Assembly (NCBI RefSeq): GCF_963082655.1
Contig: NC_081555.1
Span: 26,470,776-26,534,775 of the forward strand
Length of the DNA stretch: 64,000 nucleotides
Source: Stomoxys calcitrans
Lineage: Eukaryota > Arthropoda > Insecta > Diptera > Muscidae
Reading direction: 5' to 3'
The number at the start of each line of letters is the position of its first letter. The first letter of the stretch is position 1. This document shows positions 1 to 11,440 of this stretch, piece after piece. Under the pieces are notes generated by a model. That model was not told the origin of the DNA. It worked only from the letters and a program-made list of their open reading frames with translations, and did no database searches. Position numbers and translations under genes: made by a program.

Positions 1-62
1 CTCATTGATATGTGAGAAGTTTGCCCCTGTTCCTTAGTGGAATGTTTATGGGCAAAATATGC
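1..62 (+). mobile_element. SINE 3' tail (partial, cut by window edge)
   Basis: This matches the 3' end of the tRNA-derived SINE found complete at 44431-44734: it reads tgatatgtgagaagtttgcc, then the block around ttccttagtggaatgtt, then gggcaaaat. The tRNA-like head would lie left of the window. Confidence 0.75.
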
Positions 63-2663
63 AATAAGTACAATACAAGTCATTGTTCCATTTTGCAGAA
101 CAAAATATTAGTCTTTTTAGCAGCCATATCCAAATATAGACCGAAAAGCCTAACAGAAGTTAGTGTGTCAAATTTTAGCGAAATCGGATTATAAATGTGC
201 CTTTTATGGGGCGAAGACTTTAAAGTGAGTGATTGGTCTATATGCCAGCTATATCCACATCTGGACCGATCAGGGCCAAATTGAAGAAATTTTTCGAAGG
301 GCCTAACGGCAAAATTCGGCAAAATCGGTCAATAAAAGCGCCTTTTATGGGCCTAAAACCTTAAATCGAGAGATCGGTCTATATGGCAGCTATATCCAAA
401 TCTGGACCGATCGGGGACAAATTGAAGATGGATGTCGAAGGGTCTAACATAACTCGCGGTCTCAAATTTCGGCAAAATCGGATAATAAATGCGCTTTTAA
501 TGGGCCTAAAACCTTAAATCCTGAGATCGGTTTATATGGCAGCTATATCCAAATCTGGACCGATCTGAGCCAAATTGAAGACGAATGTTGAAGGGCCTAA
601 CACAACTCACGGTCTCAAATTTCGGGGAGATCGGATAATAAATGCGCCTTTTATGGGCCCAAAACCTTAAATCGAGAGATAGGTCTATATGGCAGCTATG
701 TCCAAATCTGAACCGATCTGGGTCAAATTGAAGACGAATGTTGAAGGGCCTAACACAACTCACGGTCTCAAATTTCGGGGAGATCGGATAATAAATGCGC
801 CTTTTATGTGCCCAAAACCTTAAATCGAGAAATCGGTCTATATGGCAGCTATGTCCAAATCTGAACCGATCTAGGTCAAATTGAGGAAGGTTGTCGACTG
901 GCCCAACATAACTCATTGTCCCAAATTTCGGCGACATGGGATGATTAATGCGTTTTTTATAGGCCCAAAACCTTAAATCGAGAGATCGGTCTATATGGCA
1001 GCTATATCCAAATTTGGACCGATCTGAACCAAAGAAGAAGACGAATGTTGAAGGGCCTAACACAACTCACGGTCTCAAATTTCGGCAAAATCGGACAATA
1101 AATGCGCCTTTTATAGGCCCAAGACCTTAAATCGAGAGATCGGTCTATATGGCAGCTATATCCAAATCTGGACCGATCGGGGCCAAATTGAGGAATGATA
1201 TCGACTGGCCTAACACAACTCACTTTCAAAAATTTTGGGGGAATCGGACAATAATAAATGCGCCTTTTATGTGCCCAAAACCTTAAATCGAGAAATCGGT
1301 CTATATGGCAGCTATATCCAAATCTGAACCGATCTAGGTCAAATTGAGGAAGGTTGTCGACTGGCCCAACATAACTCATTGTCCCAAATTTCGGCGACAT
1401 GGGATGATTAATGCGTTTTTTATAGGCCCAAAACCTTAAATCGAGAGATCGGTCTATATGGCAGCTATATCCAAATTTGGACCGATCTGAACCAAAGAAG
1501 AAGACGAATGTTGAAGGGCCTAACACAACTCACGGTCTCAAATTTCGGCAAAATCGGACAATAAATGCGCTTTTTATGGGCCCCAAGACCTCTAAATCGA
1601 GAAATCGGTCTATATGGCAGCTATGTCCAAATCTGAACCGATCTGGGTCAAATTGAGGAAGGTTGTCGACTAGCCCAACACAACTCACTGTCCCAAATTT
1701 TTTCAAAATCGGACATTAAATTCGCTTTTTGTGGGCCCAAGACCTTAAATCGAGAGATCGGTCTATATGGCAGCTATATTCAAATCTGTACCGAGCTAGG
1801 CCAAATTGAAGAAGGATATCGACTGGCCTAACACAACTCACTTTCCCAAATTTTGGCGGAATCTGACAATAAATGCGCCTTTTATAGGCTCAAAACCTTA
1901 AATCGAAAGATCGGTCTATATGGCAGCTATATCCAAATTTGGACCGATCTGAGCCAAATTGAAGAAGGATGTCGAAGGGTCTTACATTACTCACTTTCCC
2001 AAATTTCGACTACATCGGACAATAAATGCGCCTTTTATGGGCCAAAGACCTTAAATCGAGAGATCGGTCTATACGGCAACTATATCCAAATCTGAACCGA
2101 TCTGGGTCAAATTGCAGGAAGATGTCGAGGGGCCTAACATAACTCATTGTCTTAAATTTCAGCGACATCGGACAATAAATGCGCCTTTTATAGGCCCAAA
2201 ACATTAAATCGAGAGATCGGTCTATATGACAGCTATATCCAAATCTGGACCGATCTGGGTCAAATTGAAGAAGAATGTGGACTGGCCTAACACCACCCAC
2301 TGTTTTAAATTTTAGCAAAACGGATAATAAATGTGGCTTTTATGGGCCTAGGACCCCAAATCGACAGATCGGTCTATATGGGGGCTATATCGAGATATAG
2401 TCTGATATAGCCCATCTTCGAACTTAACCTGCTTATGGACAAAACAAGAATCTGTGCAAAGTTTCAACTCAATATCTCTATTTTTAAAGACTGTAGCGTG
2501 ATTTCAAACGACAGACAGACGGACATGTCTAGATCGTCTTAGATTTGTACGCTTATCAAGAATATTTGTACTTTATAGGGTCGGAAATGGATATTTCGAT
2601 GTTTTGCAAACGGAATGACAAAATTAATATACCCCCATCCATCAGTGGTTGGTATAAAAATAA
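63..2663 (+). mobile_element. mini-me/DINE-like element with long tandem array
   Basis: The right end carries the reverse complement of the mini-me core: acagacagacggacatg at about 2510, then ctagatcgtc, a partly decayed TA-rich stretch, a block like ttgcaaacggaatgacaaaa, and the terminus atacccccatcc...ggtataaaa. The same end closes the elements at 5481-6753 and 27881-28997, which sets the orientation as +. The left terminus with the TTCGGCC palindrome is not present, so the element is truncated or starts outside the window. No protein is encoded. Placement near DINE-1/Helentron-type non-autonomous elements rests on the mini-me core known from Diptera and is tentative. Confidence 0.7.
205..2400 (+). 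repeat. Tandem array, about 15 units of about 153 bp
   Basis: The phrase ggtctatatggcagctat or a close variant recurs near 236, 384, 530, 683, 836, 989, 1141, 1296, 1450, 1605, 1757, 1914, 2067, 2219 and 2373, a period of about 153 bp. Each unit also holds 'accttaaatcgagag', 'ccaaatctggaccgatctg' and 'gcctaacacaactcac'. A block of about 275 bp at 818-1093 is almost repeated at 1280-1556 (offset about 462 bp, three units), showing a recent multi-unit duplication. Because 153 is divisible by three, the antisense strand stays open for long stretches; I do not regard those as genes. Confidence 0.9.
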
Positions 2664-2959
2664 AATCAGCTTGTTTTGTATGTCACACATTGTCATTTGA
2701 ATAAGAAATTAATCGCTTTCGTGATCAAGAGTTTCAACACGGTATAAAATATATGACAGAAAGAACTTTCCAGGACAGAATTTTTTCTCCAAAATCATAT
2801 ATGGACAGTGTAAATATCCGCACATAAATTCCTGTGCCCGAGGGCCCAAGAAACAACAACTTGGTGTTGTTGATGGTTGTCGCACAAACACAGTTTTAGC
2901 TTTTCAATATCAGTAGTGTGCCCTTCATTGCTTTAAATATAGCGTAACCGTAGCTAAAC

Positions 2960-3310
2960 GAAAGTGTGCTATAGAGCGTATGATTGTTATTTATTTATGG
3001 GTTGTCTTACAAAACATTTGAAAACTCTTTCAATTATCTATATTTTACCAATTTTGTTTTGCTATAATTGTTTAAAACGAACTTAATATTGAAGAAATAT
3101 TGAGAAAATTTACATATATGTCATTATTATGGTACAACTGATATAAAAGTTCCTAGTTTTCTATGTACTATGTAAAATGTACTATGGAGCGTATGATTGA
3201 TATTAATAAGTGGCTTATTTTACAAAATATAATATAACTTCCCCATATCTCGGTAAATTTCCAATTTTTCTTTGCTTTAATTATTTAAAACAAAATAAAT
3301 TATTGGAAAA
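2960..3310 (+). repeat. Two degenerate 213-bp units headed by GCGTATGA
   Basis: Both units begin with a form of 'ctat(a/g)gagcgtatgattg' (motif at 2976 and 3189), and both continue through 'ttacaaaa', 'tttttctttgct' or similar, and 'taatt(g/a)tttaaaac'. The similarity is partial but ordered, so an old tandem duplication is likely. Confidence 0.5.
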
Positions 3311-4986
3311 TATGCCCAACATTACATATTTTCAATTATTAAGATAAAATTTTCGCCAAAATTTCCTAACTTACAAAATCAAATTTTTAAAAAATTCTCC
3401 GGAATGCCTTAAAGACCCCTTTAAATTTGTTGTGGTTTCTTGATAACATGATGTTTGATTCGATACATTTAGCCACTTGAAAAATAAATTTTCCCCAGCT
3501 TGAATTTGTATGGCTTTGGTTTGTTGTTTGTTTGCTGTTGAAGCTTAATTAGAACATTTAGTTTTTGTTGCGCGTCTGCTAGCTGGGGCGAAACAAGTAC
3601 TTGAGAGTTAATAACTTGAGTAATATTAAACTCTTACGTTCAATTAACCTAAACTGCCGGCAATTAAGTTAATTAAAACTAAAACCAGTTGGTAGTTCAT
3701 AGAGTTCATCTATAACTTGAGAGACAGAGAAATAGAGAGAGGAACACACCAAACATCATTAACATCATCATCAGCATTGTTGAAGAAGGTGGTAGAGAAA
3801 GTTGTTGGCAGAGAAAACACTTGAAAAACAACGATTAACGATAATTTTTATTTTTCACAATTTCTTGGTTGGGCCTGGCTACACAATATAGACATCTAGT
3901 GAAAAGATTAGCTCTTTTTGTGCATTCTGTTTGCTAGTAGTCGCTTTTATTCTTTCTTACTGTCTGCCTAATTAACTTAATTGTGGCAATAAATATTATT
4001 AAATGTGTCGAAATGTTTTCTTTTCCACTTTTGCTGGATTTAATGTATCTTCTCCATCTCGTGCTCTCTCCCTCTCTGTCTCTGCTTGGACATGGGGCAG
4101 ACCATGAAACCAAAGCGGGTAGTTAACGTGATTTATGAGTTAAGGTCTAGATTTGTGTTTAGATTTTAAACTGTGCCACCTTAGACAAAGGACAAATATC
4201 TGTTCTACTTCAACAGATAACAAAGAAATTTCAGATAATTTGGTTTAATGTTCTTGAAAAGTACATTTCAGGCACAACAAATCTGGTTTTACTTTGTAAC
4301 AAACCAAAAAGGAAACATTTAAATTGAGTTTTAACCGTTCCCAGCCTCTGCTGCGCCTTATGCGCCTTTTTGGTATGCTATACATTTGCATGCTTATCTG
4401 GTGTATGTTTTTGTTTTATTATTCCCAGAATATAGCCTACTTTAGGGAGCTCTCTTGCCTGGAAAGCCAACGAAAAAAATAAACTGGCTGCTTTTGTCAT
4501 CCATTGCCATATTCCTTGTTGTTTAGCGTGAGGTTCCCTTTCAAGGCCATCATGATTTATACGCACAACCCCTAAGCATAGCCGCAGCAAGGACGAGGCA
4601 ATGAGAAATTTGCCCAGAAATGAGACACAAAAGAACAAAAAGTGAAATGTCAGTTAGAATATTATGTTGTCATTTTTAATTCATGAGTTTTTTATGTGTT
4701 GGAAGACCAAAAAGAAGAAGAAGCCAACATCGACAACAACAAAAATTTGCCCGCCCAAAACAATAGGCATTGCCTTTTGTTTGCTGGCTGGTTGAGACAA
4801 GACAAGAGTTTCACCAAAAACGGCATGACCTTGTCATTAAAAATGTATCATATACGTATGCTTGTTTGGAACTGGTGTTTGGCCTAACAGCTGGATAATG
4901 AAATTAATAATAAATTGTACGTGGTTTATGCCACAGTGATTACACAAGGGGAATTAATATGACAAATGCATGTTGTTCTTCATATT

Positions 4987-5011
4987 TCTTTCTTCTTCTT
5001 CTTCTTCTTCT
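4987..5011 (+). repeat. (CTT)n microsatellite
   Basis: Uninterrupted ttcttcttcttcttcttctt-type run. Confidence 0.9.
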
Positions 5012-5480
5012 GTTTCCACTGGTAGTGAAAAGCTATACAGTTGATTTTTCTAGCATGTGCCATTATAACAAGAGGAAGGAAGAGAAAAAGAAAGGGAGAA
5101 AGAGAGAGAGAGAGTTTTAAAAATGATGTGTGGATATTAATATTAAATCACTGCAGCAGAAAATGAAATTATCTCAAAAAATAAGAAATTCAAAGGGCCT
5201 ATTTTTAGCTGAAATTTGCCTGAGCTCATTAAAAATGTCTTGTCTTTGAATGTTTTCTTTGTTCTATTCATACACTCAGAGAACTTTGTTAGTAAAAACA
5301 GCAAAAATGTTAGCAGAAGGTCTGCTGAAAATGAGACAGCAGTAATTTTTTGCTAAAACAGCAAACGTTTTCTGCTGTTTTCCAAAAATAAGCTCAGGTA
5401 TGTTACAAATATTTTAAAAACTTTTATATTCCATCTGATCTTCTAACATAACATAACATAGAAGATAACATATAATATAA

Positions 5481-6753
5481 AAACAATTAAAAAGGCGTTA
5501 TGTTCGGCAGGGCCGAACTTTGGATACCCACCACATCGGGTATATATCTAAACCACCTTTCATCAAAATCCGGTGAAAAATGCATACCTTATGCCCCATA
5601 GCAGCTTTATAGACATATGATCCGATTTAGACCAAATACTTATAAGTACAAGTCATTGTTCAATTGCGCCTTTTATGGGGCCAAGACTTTAAATCGAGAT
5701 ATCGGTCTATATAGTAGCTATATCCAAATCTCAACCGATCTGTGCCATATTGCAGAAATATGTCGAGGGGCTTAACACAACTCACTATCCCAAATTTCGG
5801 CGATCATCAGCCAATAAATGTGCCTTTTATGGGCCCAAAACCTTAAATCGAGAGATCGGTCTATAATGCAGCTATATCCAAATCTAGACCGATCTGGACC
5901 ATCTAGAAGAAGGATGTCGAATGGCCTAACACAACTCACTGTCCCAAATTTCGGAGAGATCGGACAATAAATGCTCCTTTTATGGACCCGAAACTTTAAA
6001 TCGAGAGATCGGTCTATATGGCAGCTATATCCAAATCTGGACCGATCTGGCCCAAATTGAAGAAGGATGTCGAAGGGCCTAACACAACTCACTGTCCCAA
6101 ATTTCGGAGAGATCGGACAATAAATGCTCCTTTTATGGACCCGAAACTTTAAATCGAGAGATCGGTCTATATGGCAGCTATATCCAAATCTGGACCGATC
6201 TGGCCCAAATTGAAGAAGGATGTCGAAGGGTCTAACACAACTCACTGCAGTTAATTTCGACAAAATCGGACAATAAATGCGCCTTTTATGGGCGCAAGAC
6301 CTTAAATCGAGAGATCGGTCTATATGGCAGCTATATCCAAATCTGGAGCGATCTGAACCAAACTCAACTGGGATGTCTACTGACCTAACGCAACTTACTG
6401 TCCCAAATTTCAGCAAAATCGGATAATAATGTGTCTTTTATAGGCCTAAGACCCTAAATCGGCGGATCGTTCTATATGGGGGCTATATGAAGATATAGTC
6501 CGATATAGCCCATCTTCGAAATTAACCTGCTTATGGTCAAAAAAAGAATCTGTGCAAAATTTTAGCTCAATATCTCTATTTTTAAATACTGTAGCGTGAT
6601 TTCAAACGACAGACGGACGGACATGGCTAGATCGTCTTAGATTTTTACGCTGATCAAGAATATATATACTTTATAGGGTCGGAAATGAATATTTCGATGT
6701 GTTGCAAACGGAATGACAAAATGAATATACCCCCATCCTTCGGTGGTGGGTAT
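5481..6753 (+). mobile_element. Complete mini-me/DINE-like element
   Basis: The left end reads 'aaacaattaaaaaggcgtt', then the palindromic block ttcggcagggccgaa, then 'tacccaccacatcggg'. The right end holds 'gacagacggacggacatgg', 'ctagatcgtc', a TA-rich stretch, and 'cccccatccttcggtggtggg'. The inner part is six units of the 153-bp repeat. The 'CCACC...GGTGG' blocks near the two ends are inverted relative to each other. Near-identical 16-bp sequences flank it (5465-5480 and 6754-6769; one mismatch), read here as a target-site duplication. No protein is encoded. Confidence 0.75.
5640..6480 (+). repeat. Tandem array, 153-bp units (second copy)
   Basis: 'cggtctatatggcagctat' or a variant recurs near 5705, 5856, 6010, 6163, 6316 and 6473. 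Units at 5940-6090 and 6093-6243 are almost identical, a recent duplication. The antisense strand is again open for about 214 codons because the unit is a multiple of three. Confidence 0.9.
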
Positions 6754-6885
6754 AATAACATATAACATAAAAATGTTTCCAATTTTTTACAATTTGTTTC
6801 AAGGACGATGAGGTCGATGTGCTTGATGAAGTATTTGGGGGGATGAATGTGCTCATGACGTAGTATTGGCCTGGCAGGCCACGAG

Positions 6886-7347
6886 GCTAGATCTCCCGAT
6901 TTAAAGTCTCAAGCCATTAAAAACCTTATTTATTGCCCGATTTCGCTGAACAACACAGTGTGCTGTATTCAGCCCTTCGACAACCATTGTGGAGTATGGT
7001 TTAGATCGGACCATTTTTAGATAAAGCCCCAATATAGTCCTATATACCGATTGAATGTCTTACGCCCATAATATGATACAAATCCGATAATTTTTGGATA
7101 TAGCTGCTATATGTATCGATTTCCCGATTTATAATCTTGCATCCATTAAGACTCTTTTACTGCCAGATTTTGCTAAATTTTTTAACATTGAATTATGGCG
7201 AGTTTAGTCTGGAACGAACCATATTTCGATACAGCTAATATAGGTTCGGAATCGTGCATGTTTCACTAGATTTTAACGAAATGTTGCTTCTTGGAGGTGC
7301 TGGATATCCAAAGTTCGGCCGAACTTAATGCCTTTCTACTTGTTTCC
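6886..7347 (-). mobile_element. mini-me-like element fragment, left end only
   Basis: Diverged units ('cccgatttaaagtctcaagcc', 'cccgatttcgctgaa', 'agatcggaccat') run to a terminus at about 7312-7347 with 'ccaaagttcggccgaacttaa' and 'tacttgtttcc'. That is the reverse complement of the left terminus of the element at 5481. The end with the (GTCY)n core is missing. Confidence 0.65.
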
Positions 7348-8586
7348 ATTTAATGTTTTTGTCCCATCCCTCTGTGGGTAGTTTCTTTGGAGGGTATTTC
7401 CTGCCTGGATATTCAAAATTCCATTCAGTAGTTGTTCAGAGACTTACATTTTTTTTTAAAGTTTGGGCCACAACCAACCCCTCCCACTTTCTTAGCAAGT
7501 GAGCATTGTTTTAAATGCCATCCGCCTTTTGTCTTATCAAAAACGATATTCTCTTCAATTCGCTGGTACTTGATAAGACATTGAAACAAAGACATTGTTA
7601 AGACCTTTCATACATATCCTTGAGGAAACCCCATTAATTAACTTTCATTAGGAAAACAATACGCTTGCCAACACTCCCACCACCATGGCAAAACTCGTCA
7701 TCCGGGTTTGTTTTGCTTTGGCTTTGGCTTTTACACCAAAAGTAAACGTCTGCCCTTTCATTTGCCACTGATGATGCTGCTGCTGCTGATGATGCTGCTG
7801 TTGCTGTTGCCGCCCTTAAACTACTTAAGATTTCCAGTTGATGACATTGTTGGCTTTGTCATTTCATTCTTTTGCTCATTAAGTGTGTATTTACTTCGTG
7901 TTTAAGGCGAATTTTTAGGAAATTAAGCCCAAAATTGTATTTCCTGTTGTTGTAGTCATCCTCCACATCGTCGTTGTCGCTTAAGATGCTCTGACAGTCA
8001 CAAACGGATTTTCATTTATTCCGTTTTTGTGGATACACTTCACTTAGCCCGCATGGCATGACCTGAGCTGTGATGGGGGCCTGTGGTTGCGATTAAGGCC
8101 GCCTATGGAAAACAGTTGAACAACTCCCTGACTCATCCTGCCCCAGTAGAAAAATACTGTTTTGTGATTAGAGCACATGCCTACATACAAATGAGGACAG
8201 AAACAATTGTTGGAGTCCATCAATGAGCAAAAAAAAGAACTAATCTTGCAGCAAAGTTGTTGTTGCCACCCAATCTATTACATTTTCTTGTTCTTGTCTG
8301 TTGTTACTAGTGTTGTTAATATAATCCATTAATTGTTTGACAAATGTAACCTAAGCTGTTTCTACACTGGGAGAAAATTAGTCAAAATTGTGGATGGGTA
8401 ACAACACACAAAACGGCACATAAAACGGACAGGTCCCAGGGCCAGTGTAAGCAACATCGTGTGCCTTCATTCGGTCGAGGCATTGTTGTTATTTTACACT
8501 TGGTTGATTGGCCGGCTTTTACTGCCCCTCATACAAACACAATTTTTTATTTTCAACTATGTCAGTGTGCCCATCACTGGTCAAAA
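7348..8586. other. Single-copy DNA, no gene seen
   Basis: Ordinary AT-rich DNA with a short impure (GCT/GAT)n run at about 7768-7812, which produces a leucine/methionine-rich open frame on the + strand. That frame has no other coding support. Confidence 0.55.
7768..7812 (+). repeat. Impure GCT/GAT trinucleotide repeat
   Basis: Runs of gctgctgctgatgatgctgc type. Such opa-like repeats are common in fly DNA and are not evidence of a gene here. Confidence 0.8.
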
Positions 8587-9790
8587 TCTTATATACAAAA
8601 TTCAATTTGTGTTTGTTTTTCGGTTTGTTTGTTTATTCCGTATAGACTCAAAAACGGCTGAACCGATTACCTTGAAATTTTCACAGATTGTGTAGGTTGG
8701 TCTGGTAGGAAGCACAGGCTATCTAATTTTTTGATATCGGAAGGGGGGCGGACCCTCCCCCTTACCCCAAAAGTACTACCCAAAACTAAAAGTCGACCGA
8801 TCGGGACAATATGGGATTCAAATGAAAGGTATTCAAGAGTAGAGTACGAATTTCACAATAAAAGTTGGGTCCCCGTACCTGGGGGGCCGCCCAGCCCCAA
8901 AACCCCTAAAAATAGGTTTATTTGACGATCATGACAATATGGGACTCAAATGAAAGGTATTCGGGAGTAGATTGCGAATATGGCCAGGAACTAGGAATAG
9001 GCTTTATAATTTATTGATAACGGTAGGGGGCGGACCCTCCACCGTTACCCCAAAACACCATCCAAAATCAAAAGTGCACCGGTAAGGACAATATGGGTAT
9101 CAAATGAAAAGTATGCGGGAGTAGATAACGAATCTGGCATACAAATTCATGTCGAAGTATAGTGGGTCTCCCCACCCCCACAAAAACGCCCAAAATGGGC
9201 ACATTAGCCAACCACGGATATATGGGACTCCGTTTGTTTGTGCCGTATAGACTGAAAAACGGCAGAACCGATTTTCTCGAAATTTTCGCATATTGTGTAG
9301 GTTGGTCTGGAAGGAAACATAGGCTAAATAATTTTTCGGTATCGGAAGGGGGGCGGACCATCCCCCTTACACCAAAAGTACTACCCAAAAATAAAAGTCG
9401 ACCGATCGGGACAATATGGGATTCAAATGAAAGGTATTCAAGAGTAAAGTATGAATTTCATAATAAAAGTTGGGCCAAATACCTGGGGGGCCGCCCAGCC
9501 CCAAAACCCCTTAAAATAGGTTTATTTGACGATCATGAAAGATATTCGGGAGTAGATTGCGAATATGGTCAGAAAGTAGGAATAGGCTTTATAATTTATT
9601 GATAACGGAAGGGGGCGAACCCTCAACCGTTACCCCAAAACACCATCCAAAATCAAAAGTGCACCGGTAAGGACAATATGGGTATCAAATGAAAAGTATG
9701 CGGGAGTAGATAACGAATCTGGCATACAAATTCATGTCGAAGTATAGGGGGTCTCCCCACCCCCACAAAAACGTCCAAAATGGACGCATA

Positions 9791-9990
9791 NNNNNNNNNN
9801 NNNNNNNNNNNNNNNNNNNNNNNNNNNNNNNNNNNNNNNNNNNNNNNNNNNNNNNNNNNNNNNNNNNNNNNNNNNNNNNNNNNNNNNNNNNNNNNNNNNN
9901 NNNNNNNNNNNNNNNNNNNNNNNNNNNNNNNNNNNNNNNNNNNNNNNNNNNNNNNNNNNNNNNNNNNNNNNNNNNNNNNNNNNNNNNNNN
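9791..9990. other. Scaffold gap (200 N)
   Basis: Exactly 200 undetermined bases inside the tandem Helitron-like array. Placing both flanks in consecutive blocks suggests it hides one repeat block; the 200-N length is probably a convention rather than a measured size. Confidence 0.95.
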
Positions 9991-10168
9991 ATATTGGAAG
10001 GGGGCGGACCCTCCCCCTTATGCCAAAAACACAACCCAAAATCGAAAGTGGACCGATCGCGGCAATATAAGTACCAAATGTTAGGTATTCAAGAGCAGAG
10101 TACGAATTTCATAATAAAAGTTGGGTCCAAGTACCTAGGGGGCCGCCCAGCCCCAAAACCCCTTAAAA

Positions 10169-10190
10169 TTTTTTTTTTTTTTTTTTTTTT
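10169..10190 (+). repeat. T22 homopolymer
   Basis: A run of about 22 T between 'ccccttaaaa' and 'gacgatcatgac'. Sister units read 'ccccttaaaataggtttatttgacgatcatgac', so the run replaces 'taggttta' there. Confidence 0.9.
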
Positions 10191-10990
10191 GACGATCATG
10201 ACAATATAGGACTCAAATAAGAGGCATTCGGGAGTAGATTGCGAATATGGCCAGGAAGACGGGATAGGTTTATAATTTATTGATAACGGTAGGGGTCGGA
10301 CCCTGAACCCTTACCCCAAAAAAACCACCCAAAATCAAAATTGGACCGATAAAGACAATATGGGTATCAAATGAAAAGTATGCGGGAGTAGATAACTAAT
10401 CTGGCATATAAATTCAGGTCGAAGTATAGGGGGTCTCCCCACCCCCACAAAAACGCCCAAAATGGGCACATTAGCCAATCACGGATATATGGAACTCGGT
10501 TTGTTTGTTCCGTATAGACTGAAAAGCGGCAGAACCGATTTACTCGAAATTTTCGCATATTCTGTAGATTGGTCTGGAAGGAAACATAGGCTATATAATT
10601 TTTCGGTATCGGAAGGGGGACGGACCCTCCCCCTTATGCCAAAAACACTACCCAAAATCAAAAATGAACCGATCGGGACAATATAGGTATCAAATGAAAG
10701 GTATTGGAGAGTAGAACACGAATATGGCATTAAAATTTTAGTCTAAGTAGTATCCTTCGGGCCGCCCCAACCCCAAAACTTTCCCAAACAGACATATTGG
10801 AGGTTCATTTCAATATGGGGCTCAAATGAAAGGTAATCGGAAGTAGATTTCGAATCTGGCATACAAAATCAGATTGAAGTATAGGGGGTCACACCAACCC
10901 TCAAAAACGCCAATAGACCGTTTGTGACTATATGATACTTGGCTGAACGGATTTTCTTAAAATGTTCATAAATTCATAGATTGCCTGCAA

Positions 10991-11440
10991 GTCGTATTTC
11001 GTTACATTGAGTTTTTTTTTTGTCAGAGTGTATGTATCTGCTATGTAATCAGTCGTTTGGGCTCAGTCAACTGACAATGGCATTGGCTGTAGTTGTGTTT
11101 ACATATCCTTTCATTCATTTTATTCATTTTTTTGTTTTCTGTTTTCCTACTTGTAATTCTCTGCTAATGGGAAGTGTTGAACATGGCTTCCGTTGGTTGT
11201 GCAAAAAAAAAAATACATAAATATTATATTCGCATTTCAATTAATTATACGTAGCATTGGCAGGATTAAAGTATGATTCACAGAGAGGAAATATTTTAAT
11301 ATATTTTTGCATTGTTTATTATATTGAAAATTAGATGAATTGCCTTTGGCCCTTAACCATATACTGCAAAAAATTGCTATATGGGTCCACATTGAGGTGT
11401 AGCCACCATACTGACCAATTTGCTGACTAAACTTAGGCTG
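10991..11440. other. Single-copy DNA, no gene seen
   Basis: AT-rich sequence between Helitron-like repeats and a mini-me-like element. Nothing recognised. Confidence 0.5.

Larger units (their letters stand above)
2664..5464. other. AT-rich single-copy DNA, no gene seen
   Basis: No recognisable coding region or repeat family. It contains a degenerate direct repeat (2960-3100 and 3175-3310), each copy starting with a GCGTATGA motif, and a (CTT)n tract at about 4987-5011. Short open frames lack domain, codon or splice support. Confidence 0.6.
8587..10990 (+). mobile_element. Helitron-like element, 5' end intact, tandem internal blocks
   Basis: The left end is A|TCTTATATACAAAATTC followed by a gtttgttt-rich stretch, 'gtatagactcaaaaacggc' and 'gaaccgatt'. 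The same start is seen at 30026. A palindromic ggggcggaccctccccctta block follows. A block of about 610-630 bp recurs from 8621, 9229 and 10494 (one more probably in the gap), each made of smaller units with 'tcaaatgaaaggtattc' and 'gggagtaga'. No Rep/helicase coding sequence is present, so it is non-autonomous. The 3' hairpin and CTAG terminus are not found; the repeat fades out near 10990. Confidence 0.65.

Noticed and set aside
506..1526. Minus-strand open frames of 174-185 codons with 51-residue repeats
   Set aside because: They follow from a noncoding 153-bp tandem repeat whose length is divisible by three. They cross unit borders without start context, domain or composition of a protein.
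205..2400. CRISPR array
   Set aside because: Units are tandem without unique spacers, in a eukaryotic transposon context.
4378..4638. 86-codon minus-strand frame in single-copy DNA
   Set aside because: No recognisable domain, no splice or promoter support, and a length expected by chance.
5772..6416. 214-codon minus-strand open frame
   Set aside because: Same reason; it lies wholly in the second 153-bp array.
7708..7905. Leucine/methionine-rich 65-codon frame resembling a signal peptide
   Set aside because: Caused by a GCT/GAT trinucleotide repeat; no further support.
9162..9602. 146-codon + strand open frame
   Set aside because: Lies in Helitron-like tandem units; similar frames appear in sister units with stops.
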